Source: Ruegeria conchae
GTDB taxonomy: Bacteria > Pseudomonadota > Alphaproteobacteria > Rhodobacterales > Rhodobacteraceae
NCBI RefSeq assembly: GCF_000192475.1
Contig: NZ_AEYW01000001.1
Span: forward strand, 1 to 64,000
Reading direction: 5' to 3'
Length of the DNA stretch: 64,000 nt
The notes beneath the pieces are model-generated. The model was not told the origin of the DNA. It saw nothing but the letters and a program-made list of their open reading frames with translations, and made no database searches. Shown here in pieces: positions 17,966-26,236 of the stretch. The position numbers and the translations under genes were made by a program. Position 1 is the first letter of the stretch. Every line of letters starts with the position of its first letter.

Positions 17966-18454
17966 ATGGCTGAAACTGCAAACCAAGGTGCAGTTTGTGA
18001 AGTAGCTAGTGTAAAAAGTTGTTCAATGTCAAAACTGTACGAAAAAATAATTTCTAACTCAAAGCGGCGCATGTCGAAATTCCGGAACTGCGAGTCTGGC
18101 TCTTTCACTGTTGAGGCTATGATCTGGATTCCGATGTTCTTTTTCTTGATGATTTTCGCCTTAAATGTCTCGATGGTTTTTGTGCAGGAATCATTAATTT
18201 TGCGCGTTGTCCAAACGGTATCGAGAGAGCACTCACTGGGTCTTTACCGCGACGATGCAGAAGCAGAACTCGATTTATCGAACCAGCTCTCGCACCTAGG
18301 TGCCAATGTCACCGTTGATGTGTCAAAATCTTTCAAGATGGCGACTGCATCAGTGCAAGTTCCAGCAGTTGATCTGATGCCAATGCAGTTCTTACGCAAT
18401 ACATTCAGCGGAGTTGAGATCGACGTAACAAGCAACCATCTCGTGGAGTTTTGA
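17966..18454 (+). CDS. TadE-like pseudopilin
   Basis: 162 residues from ATG 17966, chosen because AAGGGA precedes it; later ATGs at 18027 and 18072 are also possible. After a basic N-terminal region comes ESGSFTVEAMIWIPMFFFLM at about residues 44-63 and then a hydrophobic helix, the type IV pseudopilin pattern with Glu at position 5 of the mature chain. The rest is a short periplasmic domain. It is followed 1 base later by a TadG-like gene. Tad pseudopilins support Flp pilus assembly, but no tadA/B/C or flp genes are in this window. The DNA is visibly more AT-rich than in its neighbours. Confidence 0.75.
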   Translation: MAETANQGAVCEVASVKSCSMSKLYEKIISNSKRRMSKFRNCESGSFTVEAMIWIPMFFFLMIFALNVSMVFVQESLILRVVQTVSREHSLGLYRDDAEAELDLSNQLSHLGANVTVDVSKSFKMATASVQVPAVDLMPMQFLRNTFSGVEIDVTSNHLVEF

Positions 18455-18455
18455 G

Positions 18456-19787
18456 ATGAAACTCTCTGAACATCTCGCCAGTTTTTTCCTGAGTGACGAA
18501 GACGGATCGGCAACAATTCTGTCTCTGTACTTTTGCATTATATTGGTGGTCTTGGGGGGGTTAGCGATCGATTTCCAAAAGCGCCAAGCCGATAATCAAA
18601 GGCTGCAGAACGCGGCGGATTCTTCCGCTCATGCGGCGTTGTTGGCGCGTCAGACCAAGAGTGCCACGGACGCAAGGGCAGAGGGCCTTGCTGTACTGAC
18701 CAAGATGTTGCCCAGAACAAATATGGATACTGCGGTAAGATCAGCCGATTTCACATTTGGAACTTGGGATTTTGATAAGCGCACTTTTGTATCATCGCCC
18801 GTCGCGACCGAAGCCGTGCACGTCTATGCGGGAATGACGCAGGACCGAGGCAATCCAACTCTGAACTTCATTTTGTCTATAATTGGTTTTGACAGCTTTG
18901 ATGTGGCTAGCGAAGCAATCTATGCCATGAAGCTCAAGCCATGTTCGTATCAAGGTCTCTTGGCTCAAGGGCCCCTTACAGTTGATTCCCAGAACTTCTA
19001 TGGGCCTGGCTTTTGTATGCATTCCAACCAATATGTCAGTCTGAGGTCGAATAACTATTTCACGCCGGACAACTATGATGCAAATATCATGGGTGCCAAG
19101 GTCTCGATGCCTCATGCTGAAGATCTTCGGCTTCCTGATTCAGGCTTTGCGACAAACGCAAACCTTGAACATGCACGGACCGAAGGTTGGTACGATTTTT
19201 CCTCACTTAGCCAAATTCCTACGATCATCGACGAATTGACGACAGGCACCAGTGCGTTTACGCCTTCGACCGTTACCGAAGTGGCGGAAGATACGATTTC
19301 TGTAATGGAGATACGCCCTGAAGATATCACTTCCGGAAAGGCCTACAAGCATTCATGCTCAGGTGGCACTATTACGTTCAAGTCGGGTACTTATGAGAAC
19401 TTCTCGATGGTAACCGATTGCAAAATCGAGTTTTCCTCGAACGTTGTGTTGGGGGATGCAACGATTGCCACAACCAACACGTCCGCACAATCTGTCTATT
19501 CGCATTCAGCATTACAGATGGGCAAGGATGACGACTGCGCGCCGGGCGGCGAAGCCAGCATTATCAGTATGGGCGGGTTTTATGCCAACGCAAACTTTTC
19601 TTCCTATGGTGGAACAGTCTGGACAGAGGGTGACATCTATTTTCATGCCAGAGCCAAGAAGATCGAAGGCATTACCATGAAGTCTTTGGGTTCTATTACC
19701 GGCACCTCGGAAGCAGAGATGAGAGTGTGTGATACCACCCCCATTTGGGAAGAATATGCCGAGTATGGGCCGCGTCTCGTAAGATAA
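18456..19787 (+). CDS. TadG-like pilus-assembly/envelope protein
   Basis: 443 residues. An N-terminal segment DEDGSATILSLYFCIILVVL at about 14-33 is the Tad-domain pseudopilin-like anchor, followed by QKRQADNQRLQNAADSSAHA (about 46-65). In TadG proteins this Q/N-rich A-A-D stretch follows the TM helix. The large C-terminal region is predicted periplasmic, with several Cys (for example SCSGGTI and VTDCKI) that may form disulfides. Its gene starts one base after the TadE-like gene, so they form an operon. It is inside the third block interrupting the spc operon. Confidence 0.75.
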   Translation: MKLSEHLASFFLSDEDGSATILSLYFCIILVVLGGLAIDFQKRQADNQRLQNAADSSAHAALLARQTKSATDARAEGLAVLTKMLPRTNMDTAVRSADFTFGTWDFDKRTFVSSPVATEAVHVYAGMTQDRGNPTLNFILSIIGFDSFDVASEAIYAMKLKPCSYQGLLAQGPLTVDSQNFYGPGFCMHSNQYVSLRSNNYFTPDNYDANIMGAKVSMPHAEDLRLPDSGFATNANLEHARTEGWYDFSSLSQIPTIIDELTTGTSAFTPSTVTEVAEDTISVMEIRPEDITSGKAYKHSCSGGTITFKSGTYENFSMVTDCKIEFSSNVVLGDATIATTNTSAQSVYSHSALQMGKDDDCAPGGEASIISMGGFYANANFSSYGGTVWTEGDIYFHARAKKIEGITMKSLGSITGTSEAEMRVCDTTPIWEEYAEYGPRLVR

Positions 19788-20167
19788 AGATACAAGCCCA
19801 GGAATGGATCGCAATTAGGATATTCAGTCTGGGCTCAATCACATTTCGACGGGTGCGAATTGTGTACAGTATTTTCGTAACCAAGCCCTGACATTTAAGC
19901 CCTGACATTAAGGTCGCAGAACAAAGATGGCAGCTCGCATTGTCTGTAGACGACGGCTAATGCGAACCGGTGCTGTGAGCGCAACAAATGGCAGCCAAAT
20001 TGCGCAATAAGTATCAAACTCGTCCCGCCATTCAGTTTTTGCATACCGGCTAGACCAAAACGCGCGTTGTTAGCGATATCGAGCGCGCCTATCTCCCCCT
20101 TGTCCAATGAAGGAACAAATCAAGTGACATCGGGGAATACGCCCCGACATTCGAAAGGAATAAAGAT
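19788..20167. other. Intergenic before the DUF1127 gene
   Basis: 380 bases with no supported gene. It contains a two-copy 14-bp tandem repeat (19883-19910) and, at the end, an AAAGGAA site for the DUF1127 gene. Confidence 0.5.
19883..19910 (+). repeat. 14-bp tandem direct repeat, two copies
   Basis: AAGCCCTGACATTT is followed directly by AAGCCCTGACATTA; only the last base differs. It lies in non-coding DNA. Replication slippage is the simplest origin; an iterated regulator site is possible. Confidence 0.8.
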
Positions 20168-20383
20168 ATGGCACATACAGCTACACTGACACATGGCGGC
20201 TTCAACCTGAGCACCCGTATTGCGAACTTTATCGAGCGCGTAAAAGAAAACCGCGCCCGAGCGACCGAATACAACCGCACCTATACCGAGCTTCAGCGTC
20301 TGACCAACCGCGAACTGGATGATATCGGTATTCGTCGCTGCGATATCGCGGATATCGCGCGCGAGCATGCCTACTGCGGGTAA
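20168..20383 (+). CDS. DUF1127 (YjiS-like) small protein
   Basis: 71 residues. The C-terminal half reads NRTYTELQRLTNRELDDIGI then RRCDIADIARE, the DUF1127 helix-turn pattern (L-x-x-L-x-D-R/E-x-L-x-D-I-G-I/L-x-R-x-D-I). Small Arg-rich DUF1127 proteins in Rhodobacterales have been linked to RNA turnover and stress or phosphate responses. The gene has a good ribosome binding site and its own strong terminator, so it is probably an independent highly expressed unit. Confidence 0.88.
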   Translation: MAHTATLTHGGFNLSTRIANFIERVKENRARATEYNRTYTELQRLTNRELDDIGIRRCDIADIAREHAYCG

Positions 20384-20404
20384 CACCCCTACCACTCACC
20401 GTTG

Positions 20405-20433
20405 AAGAGGCGCCAATATGGCGCCTCTTTTGG
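20405..20433 (+). terminator. Intrinsic terminator after the DUF1127 gene
   Basis: A perfect 10-bp stem (aagaggcgcc / ggcgcctctt), AATAT loop, and a T-run. Confidence 0.92.
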
Positions 20434-20458
20434 TATTGAGGGTGTGATTGATCAATAC

Positions 20459-20487
20459 TTGCAACTGAGCGTGCAACGCTGTAGAGC
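20459..20487 (+). promoter_or_regulatory. Putative promoter for rplO-secY-adk
   Basis: TTGCAA at 20459-20464, 17 bases, TAGAGC at 20482-20487. It lies between the DUF1127 terminator and rplO, where transcription has to restart. The layout matches those before rpsJ and rpmC. Confidence 0.55.
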
Positions 20488-20583
20488 GCTCCGGTGGATT
20501 CCCATCCACGAGAATCAAAACCAAGAAATGCCGTGGTTGGCCCATCACGCTTCGGGGGTCACATCCGGCTAAGGAGAAGCGAT

Positions 20584-21057
20584 ATGAAACTGCACGAATT
20601 GCGCGACAACCCAGGCGCCGCACCGAAACGCACCCGCGTTGGCCGTGGTCCCGGTTCCGGCAAAGGTAAAATGGGTGGCCGTGGTATCAAAGGCCAGAAA
20701 TCCCGTTCGGGTGTGGCCATCAATGGCTACGAAGGCGGCCAGATGCCGCTGTACCAGCGCCTGCCCAAGCGTGGCTTCAACAAGCCGAACCGCAAGGAAT
20801 TCGCCGTTATCAATCTGGGCCTGATCCAGAAATTCGTCGACGCCGGCAAGTTGGACGCCAAAGCTGCGATCACCGAGGACGCGCTGGTTGCCTCCGGTCT
20901 GGTTCGTCGCAAGCTGGACGGTGTCCGCGTTCTGGCCAAAGGTGAGATCAGCGCCAAAGTGAACTTGGAAGTAACCGGTGCGTCGAAAGCTGCTGTTGAG
21001 GCGGTTGAGAAAGCGGGCGGCTCACTTACGGTCACAAAAGCGGCTGCGGCAGAGTAA
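20584..21057 (+). CDS. rplO: 50S ribosomal protein L15
   Basis: L15, 157 residues from ATG 20584 with an AAGGAGAAG site; the frame is open further upstream but the family starts [12 protein letters not shown]. The Gly/Lys-rich region [20 protein letters not shown] is at about 20-39. It is the first gene after the third inserted block. Confidence 0.97.
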   Translation: MKLHELRDNPGAAPKRTRVGRGPGSGKGKMGGRGIKGQKSRSGVAINGYEGGQMPLYQRLPKRGFNKPNRKEFAVINLGLIQKFVDAGKLDAKAAITEDALVASGLVRRKLDGVRVLAKGEISAKVNLEVTGASKAAVEAVEKAGGSLTVTKAAAAE

Positions 21058-21065
21058 GCGCTTGT

Positions 21066-21149
21066 GAGCGGGCCAAGACCCGCTTACATAGACCACAGAG
21101 TTTTCCAAGACGCCGCCCGAGCCGGAAAACGGTTCCGGGCGGTGTTTTC
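21066..21149 (+). promoter_or_regulatory. Two hairpins, second terminator-like, between rplO and secY
   Basis: The first is AGCGGG-CCAAGA-CCCGCT at about 21066-21083. The second has a 9-bp stem (cgccgcccg 21111-21119 with cgggcggtg 21136-21144, one G-U), an inner CCG/CGG pairing and GTTTTCA after it. The second looks like a leaky terminator or attenuator that would lower secY-adk expression relative to rplO. Confidence 0.6.
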
Positions 21150-21166
21150 ATAAGAGAGACCGATTT

Positions 21167-22531
21167 ATGGTATCAGCAGCAGAACAAATGGCAGCCAACA
21201 CAAGCTGGGCTGCCCTTGGTAAAGCCACCGATCTGCGCAACCGCATCCTGTTCACGCTTGCATTGCTGATCGTCTATCGTCTGGGCACCTTCATTCCGGT
21301 GCCTGGCATTGACGGTGCAGCCCTGCGCGAGTTCATGGAGCAGGCGGGGCAGGGCATCGGCGGCATGATTTCGATGTTCACCGGCGGGGCGCTGGGACGG
21401 ATGGGTATCTTTGCCCTCGGCATCATGCCCTACATTTCGGCCTCGATCATCGTACAGCTGCTGACATCGATGGTTCCCGCACTTGAGCAACTCAAGAAAG
21501 AGGGCGAGCAGGGCCGCAAAAAGATCAACCAATACACCCGTTTCGGCACCGTGGCTCTGGCCACCGTTCAGGCTTATGGTCTGGCCGTTTCGCTGGAATC
21601 GGGTGATCTGGCCACTGATCCGGGTCTGTTCTTCCGTATGTCGACCATGATCACTCTGGTCGGCGGTACCATGTTCCTGATGTGGCTGGGTGAGCAGATC
21701 ACTGCACGCGGCATCGGCAACGGTATCTCTCTGATCATCTTCGTCGGCATTATCGCCGAGGTTCCGGCTGCTCTGGCGCAGTTCTTTGCCAGTGGCCGCA
21801 GTGGCGCGATCAGCCCTGCCGTGATCGTTGGTGTAATCATCATGGTCATCGCCGTGATCACCTTTGTGGTGTTTATGGAGCGGGCTCTGCGCAAGATCCA
21901 CATCCAATACCCGCGCCGTCAGGCCGGTATGAAAGTCTATGAAGGCGGCTCCAGCCATCTGCCGGTCAAAGTGAACCCGGCGGGCGTGATCCCGGCGATC
22001 TTTGCAAGCTCGCTGCTGCTGCTGCCGGTAACGATCTCGACTTTCTCGTCGGGTGCCACAAATGGCCCGGTCATGTCGTGGCTGCTGGCGAACTTCGGTC
22101 CCGGTCAGCCGCTGTACCTGCTGTTTTTCGCGTCGATGATCGTGTTCTTCGCCTATTTCTACACGTTCAACGTGTCGTTCAAGCCGGACGATGTGGCGGA
22201 CAACCTGAAAAAGCAGAACGGTTTTGTACCGGGTATCCGTCCAGGCAAGAAAACCTCCGAGTATCTGGAATACGTGGTCAACCGCGTTCTGGTGCTGGGT
22301 TCGGCCTATCTGGCCGCCGTCTGTCTGTTGCCTGAAATTCTACGGGGCCAGTTTGCCATTCCGTTCTATTTCGGCGGCACCTCGGTTCTGATTATCGTCT
22401 CTGTGACCATGGACACCATCCAACAGGTCCAGAGCCACCTGCTGGCGCATCAATACGAAGGGCTGATTGAAAAGTCCCAACTGCGCGGCAAAGGCAAGAA
22501 ACGCGGCAGAAAGGGAGCTGCTCGTCGATGA
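21167..22531 (+). CDS. secY: Protein translocase subunit SecY
   Basis: SecY, 454 residues, the pore of the Sec translocon with ten predicted membrane spans. Typical features are [12 protein letters not shown] at about 39-50, [20 protein letters not shown] in TM2 (about 71-90), and the cytoplasmic C5 loop around [16 protein letters not shown]. It overlaps adk by a 4-base ATGA, the usual spc arrangement. Confidence 0.98.
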   Translation: MVSAAEQMAANTSWAALGKATDLRNRILFTLALLIVYRLGTFIPVPGIDGAALREFMEQAGQGIGGMISMFTGGALGRMGIFALGIMPYISASIIVQLLTSMVPALEQLKKEGEQGRKKINQYTRFGTVALATVQAYGLAVSLESGDLATDPGLFFRMSTMITLVGGTMFLMWLGEQITARGIGNGISLIIFVGIIAEVPAALAQFFASGRSGAISPAVIVGVIIMVIAVITFVVFMERALRKIHIQYPRRQAGMKVYEGGSSHLPVKVNPAGVIPAIFASSLLLLPVTISTFSSGATNGPVMSWLLANFGPGQPLYLLFFASMIVFFAYFYTFNVSFKPDDVADNLKKQNGFVPGIRPGKKTSEYLEYVVNRVLVLGSAYLAAVCLLPEILRGQFAIPFYFGGTSVLIIVSVTMDTIQQVQSHLLAHQYEGLIEKSQLRGKGKKRGRKGAARR

Positions 22532-23172
22532 ACATCATTCTTCTCGGCCCCCCGGGGGCAGGCAAAGGAACGCAGGCGCGTCACCTGGTTGAAACCCGCG
22601 GTATGGTGCAGCTGAGCACCGGAGACATGTTGCGTGAGGCCAAAACCTCGGGCACGGAAATGGGCCAGAAGGTTGCTGCGATCATGGACGCGGGCAAGCT
22701 GGTCACCGATGAGATCGTGATTGGCCTGATCGAAGAGAAACTGACCACCGAAAAAGGTGCCGGTTTCATCTTTGACGGCTTCCCCCGCACGCTGGCGCAA
22801 GCCGACGCGCTGTCGGCTCTGCTGACCAAGCTGGGCCAGTCGCTGCATACGGTGATCGAGATGCGTGTGGACGATGACGCGCTGGTGGGCCGGATCACGG
22901 CGCGGTCAACCTGCGGCGGATGTGGTGAGGTCTATAACGACAACACCAAGCCAATCCCGGCAGATGGCAAATGCACCAATTGCGGCAAGGAAAATGAATT
23001 CGTCCGTCGCGCCGACGACAACGAAGACAGCCTGCGCACGCGGTTGATGGAATACTACAAGAAGACCTCTCCGCTGATTGGCTATTACTACGCCAAAGGC
23101 GATCTGCGCCCGGTGAACGGACTGGCGGATATCAAGGAAGTCACGGCGTCGATTGAGGCCGTATTGGGCTGA
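22528..23172 (+). CDS. adk: Adenylate kinase with zinc-type LID
   Basis: Adenylate kinase, 214 residues: ATP + AMP to 2 ADP. The P-loop GPPGAGKGT is at 7-15, and [10 protein letters not shown] at about 82-91 is the AMP-site signature. The LID carries C-X2-C-X16-C-X2-C (CGGC ... CTNC, about residues 130-153), all four cysteines present. Family knowledge says this binds structural zinc, unlike the E. coli hydrogen-bonded LID. It is coupled to secY by overlap. Confidence 0.97.
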   Translation: MNIILLGPPGAGKGTQARHLVETRGMVQLSTGDMLREAKTSGTEMGQKVAAIMDAGKLVTDEIVIGLIEEKLTTEKGAGFIFDGFPRTLAQADALSALLTKLGQSLHTVIEMRVDDDALVGRITARSTCGGCGEVYNDNTKPIPADGKCTNCGKENEFVRRADDNEDSLRTRLMEYYKKTSPLIGYYYAKGDLRPVNGLADIKEVTASIEAVLG

Positions 23173-23186
23173 GCGTCAGGCATTCT

Positions 23187-23390
23187 GTGTTCTGGAATAC
23201 GTACAATAAGAACTCACTGTGGTTTATAATTGGATTGCCAGTGGGTCTTATTTTAGGCGTATTGCTAGGGGCGATCAGCACAGTTGGTTTAGGTGGGTTG
23301 AACACTCACATGGATTTTTGCAACGACCAAACCAGTAAGCACTTCATCTTCGATCAATACGTCAGAGAGAAGGTTTGTTGGCCAGATTGA
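23187..23390 (+). CDS. Possible small membrane protein between adk and rpsM
   Basis: A 67-residue frame from GTG 23187. One hydrophobic helix, roughly residues 11-34 (LWFIIGLPVGLILGVLLGAI), is followed by a short tail with two Cys. The GTG has no strong ribosome binding site. A 9-bp perfect hairpin starts at the base after the stop. The DNA is AT-richer than in adk and rpsM. I recognise no family; it could be a chance frame. Confidence 0.35.
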   Translation: MFWNTYNKNSLWFIIGLPVGLILGVLLGAISTVGLGGLNTHMDFCNDQTSKHFIFDQYVREKVCWPD

Positions 23391-23463
23391 ATATGGGCTT
23401 GACGGCGCTGCCAAAAGCCCATATCGACCCCCATCCCTAAAGGGAATCAAGATCGCATGGGGG
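23391..23463 (+). promoter_or_regulatory. Two hairpins upstream of rpsM
   Basis: ATATGGGCT (23391-23399) pairs perfectly with AGCCCATAT (23416-23424). CCCCCAT (23428-23434) pairs with ATGGGGG (23457-23463), with a CCCT-AA-AGGG inner hairpin. Neither has a T-run. They may be rpsM leader structure or the site of S4-type alpha-operon control; the latter is inference. Confidence 0.5.
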
Positions 23464-23585
23464 ATTCGTCCCAAATGCCCCGACCACCTCGAATAATACT
23501 GGACCCTCTGGCGTCACTGCCACGGTCAAGTGTTGTGAAAAAAGGTTCCGGAGCTACGGAACCGCAACAAAAAGGAAAGTGACAC

Positions 23586-23954
23586 GTGGCACGTATTGCC
23601 GGCGTAAACATCCCGACTGCAAAGCGGGTACCAATCGCCCTCACATATATCACCGGTATCGGAAACACCTCGGCCAAAGCGATCTGCGAAGCCGTAGGTA
23701 TCGAAACGCACCGTCGCGTCAACGAACTGTCCGACGCCGAAGTTCTGGCCATCCGCGAGCACATCGATGCAAACTTCACCGTTGAAGGTGACCTGCGTCG
23801 TGAAGTTCAGATGAACGTCAAGCGCCTGATGGACCTGGGCTGCTATCGCGGTCTGCGTCACCGCCGCAACCTGCCGGTTCGCGGTCAGCGTACCCACACC
23901 AATGCTCGTACTCGCAAAGGCCCCGCAAAGGCCATTGCCGGTAAGAAGAAATAA
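23586..23954 (+). CDS. rpsM: 30S ribosomal protein S13
   Basis: S13, 122 residues, contacts tRNA and the 50S bridge. [20 protein letters not shown] and the C-terminal [20 protein letters not shown]-type stretch are conserved. AAAGGAAAGTG precedes the start. It opens the alpha operon rpsM-rpsK-rpoA-rplQ. rpsD is absent, as is common in this class. Confidence 0.98.
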   Translation: MARIAGVNIPTAKRVPIALTYITGIGNTSAKAICEAVGIETHRRVNELSDAEVLAIREHIDANFTVEGDLRREVQMNVKRLMDLGCYRGLRHRRNLPVRGQRTHTNARTRKGPAKAIAGKKK

Positions 23955-23969
23955 GGGAGGGTCTGACCG

Positions 23970-24359
23970 ATGGCACGCGATAAGACTCGCATCAAGCGCA
24001 AAGAGCGCAAGAACATCGCATCGGGCGTTGCCCATGTGAACTCGACCTTCAACAACACCAAGATCCTGATCTCGGACGTACAGGGTAACGCCATTTCGTG
24101 GTCGTCTGCCGGTACCATGGGTTTCAAAGGATCGCGGAAATCGACACCCTACGCCGCTCAGATGGCTGCAGAAGACGCAGGCAAAAAGGCGCAGGACCAT
24201 GGCGTCAAGACGCTGGAAGTCGAAGTTCAGGGCCCCGGTTCGGGTCGTGAATCGGCTCTGCGCGCACTGGCTGCAGTGGGCTTCAACATCACGTCGATCC
24301 GCGACGTGACCCCGATTGCTCACAATGGTTGCCGCCCGCCGAAGCGCCGCCGCGTCTAA
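23970..24359 (+). CDS. rpsK: 30S ribosomal protein S11
   Basis: S11, 129 residues, on the 30S platform. [20 protein letters not shown] is at about 19-38, and the C-terminal signature [20 protein letters not shown] lies near 105-124. A GGGAGGG site precedes it. Confidence 0.98.
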   Translation: MARDKTRIKRKERKNIASGVAHVNSTFNNTKILISDVQGNAISWSSAGTMGFKGSRKSTPYAAQMAAEDAGKKAQDHGVKTLEVEVQGPGSGRESALRALAAVGFNITSIRDVTPIAHNGCRPPKRRRV

Positions 24360-24374
24360 GCGATTTTGAATTGA

Positions 24375-24405
24375 GCTGGGGCCAGTGTATTTGCGCGGCC
24401 CCAGC
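24375..24405 (+). promoter_or_regulatory. Hairpin between rpsK and rpoA
   Basis: A perfect 9-bp stem (gctggggcc / ggccccagc) with a 13-base loop and no immediate T-run. It may be an mRNA processing or stabilising element separating ribosomal from polymerase message. Confidence 0.55.
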
Positions 24406-24474
24406 ACGTCATTTTGAACCTCGGGCGTCTGCACCTTGTTGGTCATGGGGCGCGGACAGGAATGGAGGGATTAC

Positions 24475-25491
24475 ATGATCCACAAGAATTGGGCAGAATT
24501 GATCAAGCCGACCCAGCTTGACGGCAAGCCGGGCAACGACCCCGCACGTCAGGCCACTTTGGTCGCCGAACCACTGGAGCGTGGCTTTGGCCTGACTCTG
24601 GGCAACGCGCTGCGCCGCGTTCTGATGAGCTCTCTGCAAGGCGCGGCCATCACCAGCGTTCAGATCGACAACGTCCTGCACGAGTTCAGCTCGGTCGCGG
24701 GCGTTCGTGAAGACGTCACCGACATCATCCTGAACCTCAAGGGTGTATCGCTGCGTATGGAAGTCGAAGGCCCCAAGCGCCTGTCGATCAATGCCAAAGG
24801 CCCCGCAGTTGTCACCGCAGGCGACATCAGCGAAAGCGCCGGTATCGAGGTTCTGAACCGCGATCACGTTATCTGCCACCTCGACGATGGCGCTGACCTG
24901 TTCATGGAACTGACCGTCAACACCGGCAAGGGTTACGTCTCGGCTGAGAAGAACAAGCCAGAAGATGCGCCCATCGGCCTGATTCCGATCGACGCGATCT
25001 ATTCGCCGGTCAAAAAGGTCGCCTATGACGTGCAGCCGACCCGTGAAGGTCAGGTTCTGGACTATGACAAGCTGACCCTGAAGATCGACACCGACGGTTC
25101 GATCACACCGGAAGACGCGCTGGCCTTTGCCGCACGCATCCTGCAGGACCAGCTGTCGATCTTCGTCAACTTTGACGAGCCGGAATCGGCTGGCCGCCAG
25201 GACGAAGACGATGGTCTGGAGTTCAACCCGCTGCTGCTGAAGAAGGTCGACGAGCTGGAGCTGTCGGTCCGTTCGGCAAACTGCCTGAAAAACGACAACA
25301 TTGTTTACATCGGCGATCTGATCCAGAAGACCGAAGCCGAGATGCTGCGCACTCCAAACTTCGGTCGCAAGTCGCTGAACGAGATCAAGGAAGTGCTGTC
25401 CGGCATGGGTCTGCACCTCGGCATGGATGTCGAGGATTGGCCGCCCGACAACATCGAAGATCTGGCGAAGAAATTCGAAGACGCGTTCTAA
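24475..25491 (+). CDS. rpoA: RNA polymerase alpha subunit
   Basis: RpoA, 338 residues from ATG 24475 ([12 protein letters not shown]) with a GGAGGG site; the frame is open from 24436 but the extra residues are not family-like. The N-terminal dimerisation domain includes [20 protein letters not shown] (about 37-56). The C-terminal domain, DNA/UP-element and activator binding, spans about 255-325 with [17 protein letters not shown]. Confidence 0.98.
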   Translation: MIHKNWAELIKPTQLDGKPGNDPARQATLVAEPLERGFGLTLGNALRRVLMSSLQGAAITSVQIDNVLHEFSSVAGVREDVTDIILNLKGVSLRMEVEGPKRLSINAKGPAVVTAGDISESAGIEVLNRDHVICHLDDGADLFMELTVNTGKGYVSAEKNKPEDAPIGLIPIDAIYSPVKKVAYDVQPTREGQVLDYDKLTLKIDTDGSITPEDALAFAARILQDQLSIFVNFDEPESAGRQDEDDGLEFNPLLLKKVDELELSVRSANCLKNDNIVYIGDLIQKTEAEMLRTPNFGRKSLNEIKEVLSGMGLHLGMDVEDWPPDNIEDLAKKFEDAF

Positions 25492-25609
25492 GCGCGTCTT
25501 CCCAAATGCCCGGGCTGCCGGGGACCATATGGGCACTTCCGCCCCAAGGAGAGCCGGTGACACGCATCGCCGGCCAGACAAAGCAAAACGCGAAAGAAGG
25601 AACTAGAAA

Positions 25610-26029
25610 ATGCGTCACGCACGTGGTTACCGCCGCCTGAACCGTACTCATGAGCACCGCAAGGCTCTGTTTGCGAACATGGCTGGCTCGCTCATCGAGC
25701 ATGAGCAAATCAAGACAACTCTGCCCAAGGCAAAAGAACTGCGCCCGATCATCGAAAAGCTGGTCACTCTGGGCAAGCGCGGCGACCTGCACGCCCGCCG
25801 TCAGGCCGCTTCGCAGCTGAAAGAAGACAAAGACGTCGCAAAGCTGTTCGAAGTTCTGGGCCCCCGCTACGCCGAGCGTCAGGGCGGCTATGTCCGCATC
25901 CTGAAAGCTGGCTTCCGCTATGGTGACATGGCTCCGATGGCGATCATCGAATTCGTTGATCGTGACGTCGATGCCAAAGGCGCTGCTGACAAAGCGCGTG
26001 TTGCTGCTGAAGAGGCTGCAGACGAATAA
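25610..26029 (+). CDS. rplQ: 50S ribosomal protein L17
   Basis: L17, 139 residues. [20 protein letters not shown] and the [20 protein letters not shown] segment are conserved. A GAAGG site precedes the ATG. It is the last gene of the superoperon and is followed by a terminator. Confidence 0.98.
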   Translation: MRHARGYRRLNRTHEHRKALFANMAGSLIEHEQIKTTLPKAKELRPIIEKLVTLGKRGDLHARRQAASQLKEDKDVAKLFEVLGPRYAERQGGYVRILKAGFRYGDMAPMAIIEFVDRDVDAKGAADKARVAAEEAADE

Positions 26030-26055
26030 TAAATTCTGACCATATGGTCGGAAAT

Positions 26056-26089
26056 AAACCTCCGCCCGGGCAACCGTGCGGAGGTTTTT
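26056..26089 (+). terminator. Intrinsic terminator after rplQ
   Basis: A 10-bp stem (aaacctccgc / gcggaggttt) with a 12-base loop and a T-run. It ends the alpha operon. Confidence 0.88.
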
Positions 26090-26236
26090 CTGTTCTGAGG
26101 TTTAGATACGGGTATTATCGGCCACGCCTATGCCTGCAGTGTGTTGACTAAGCTAGTCGCGGTCGCACAGTTCATCGGCTCTTGCATTCATGGCGCGGGC
26201 TTCGCATATCTTCGATCATTCCTGATTGGAGGTCAC

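Noticed and set aside
24409-25581. A 390-codon minus-strand frame opposite rpoA
   Set aside because: Entirely antisense to rpoA with no recognisable product; a codon-bias shadow.
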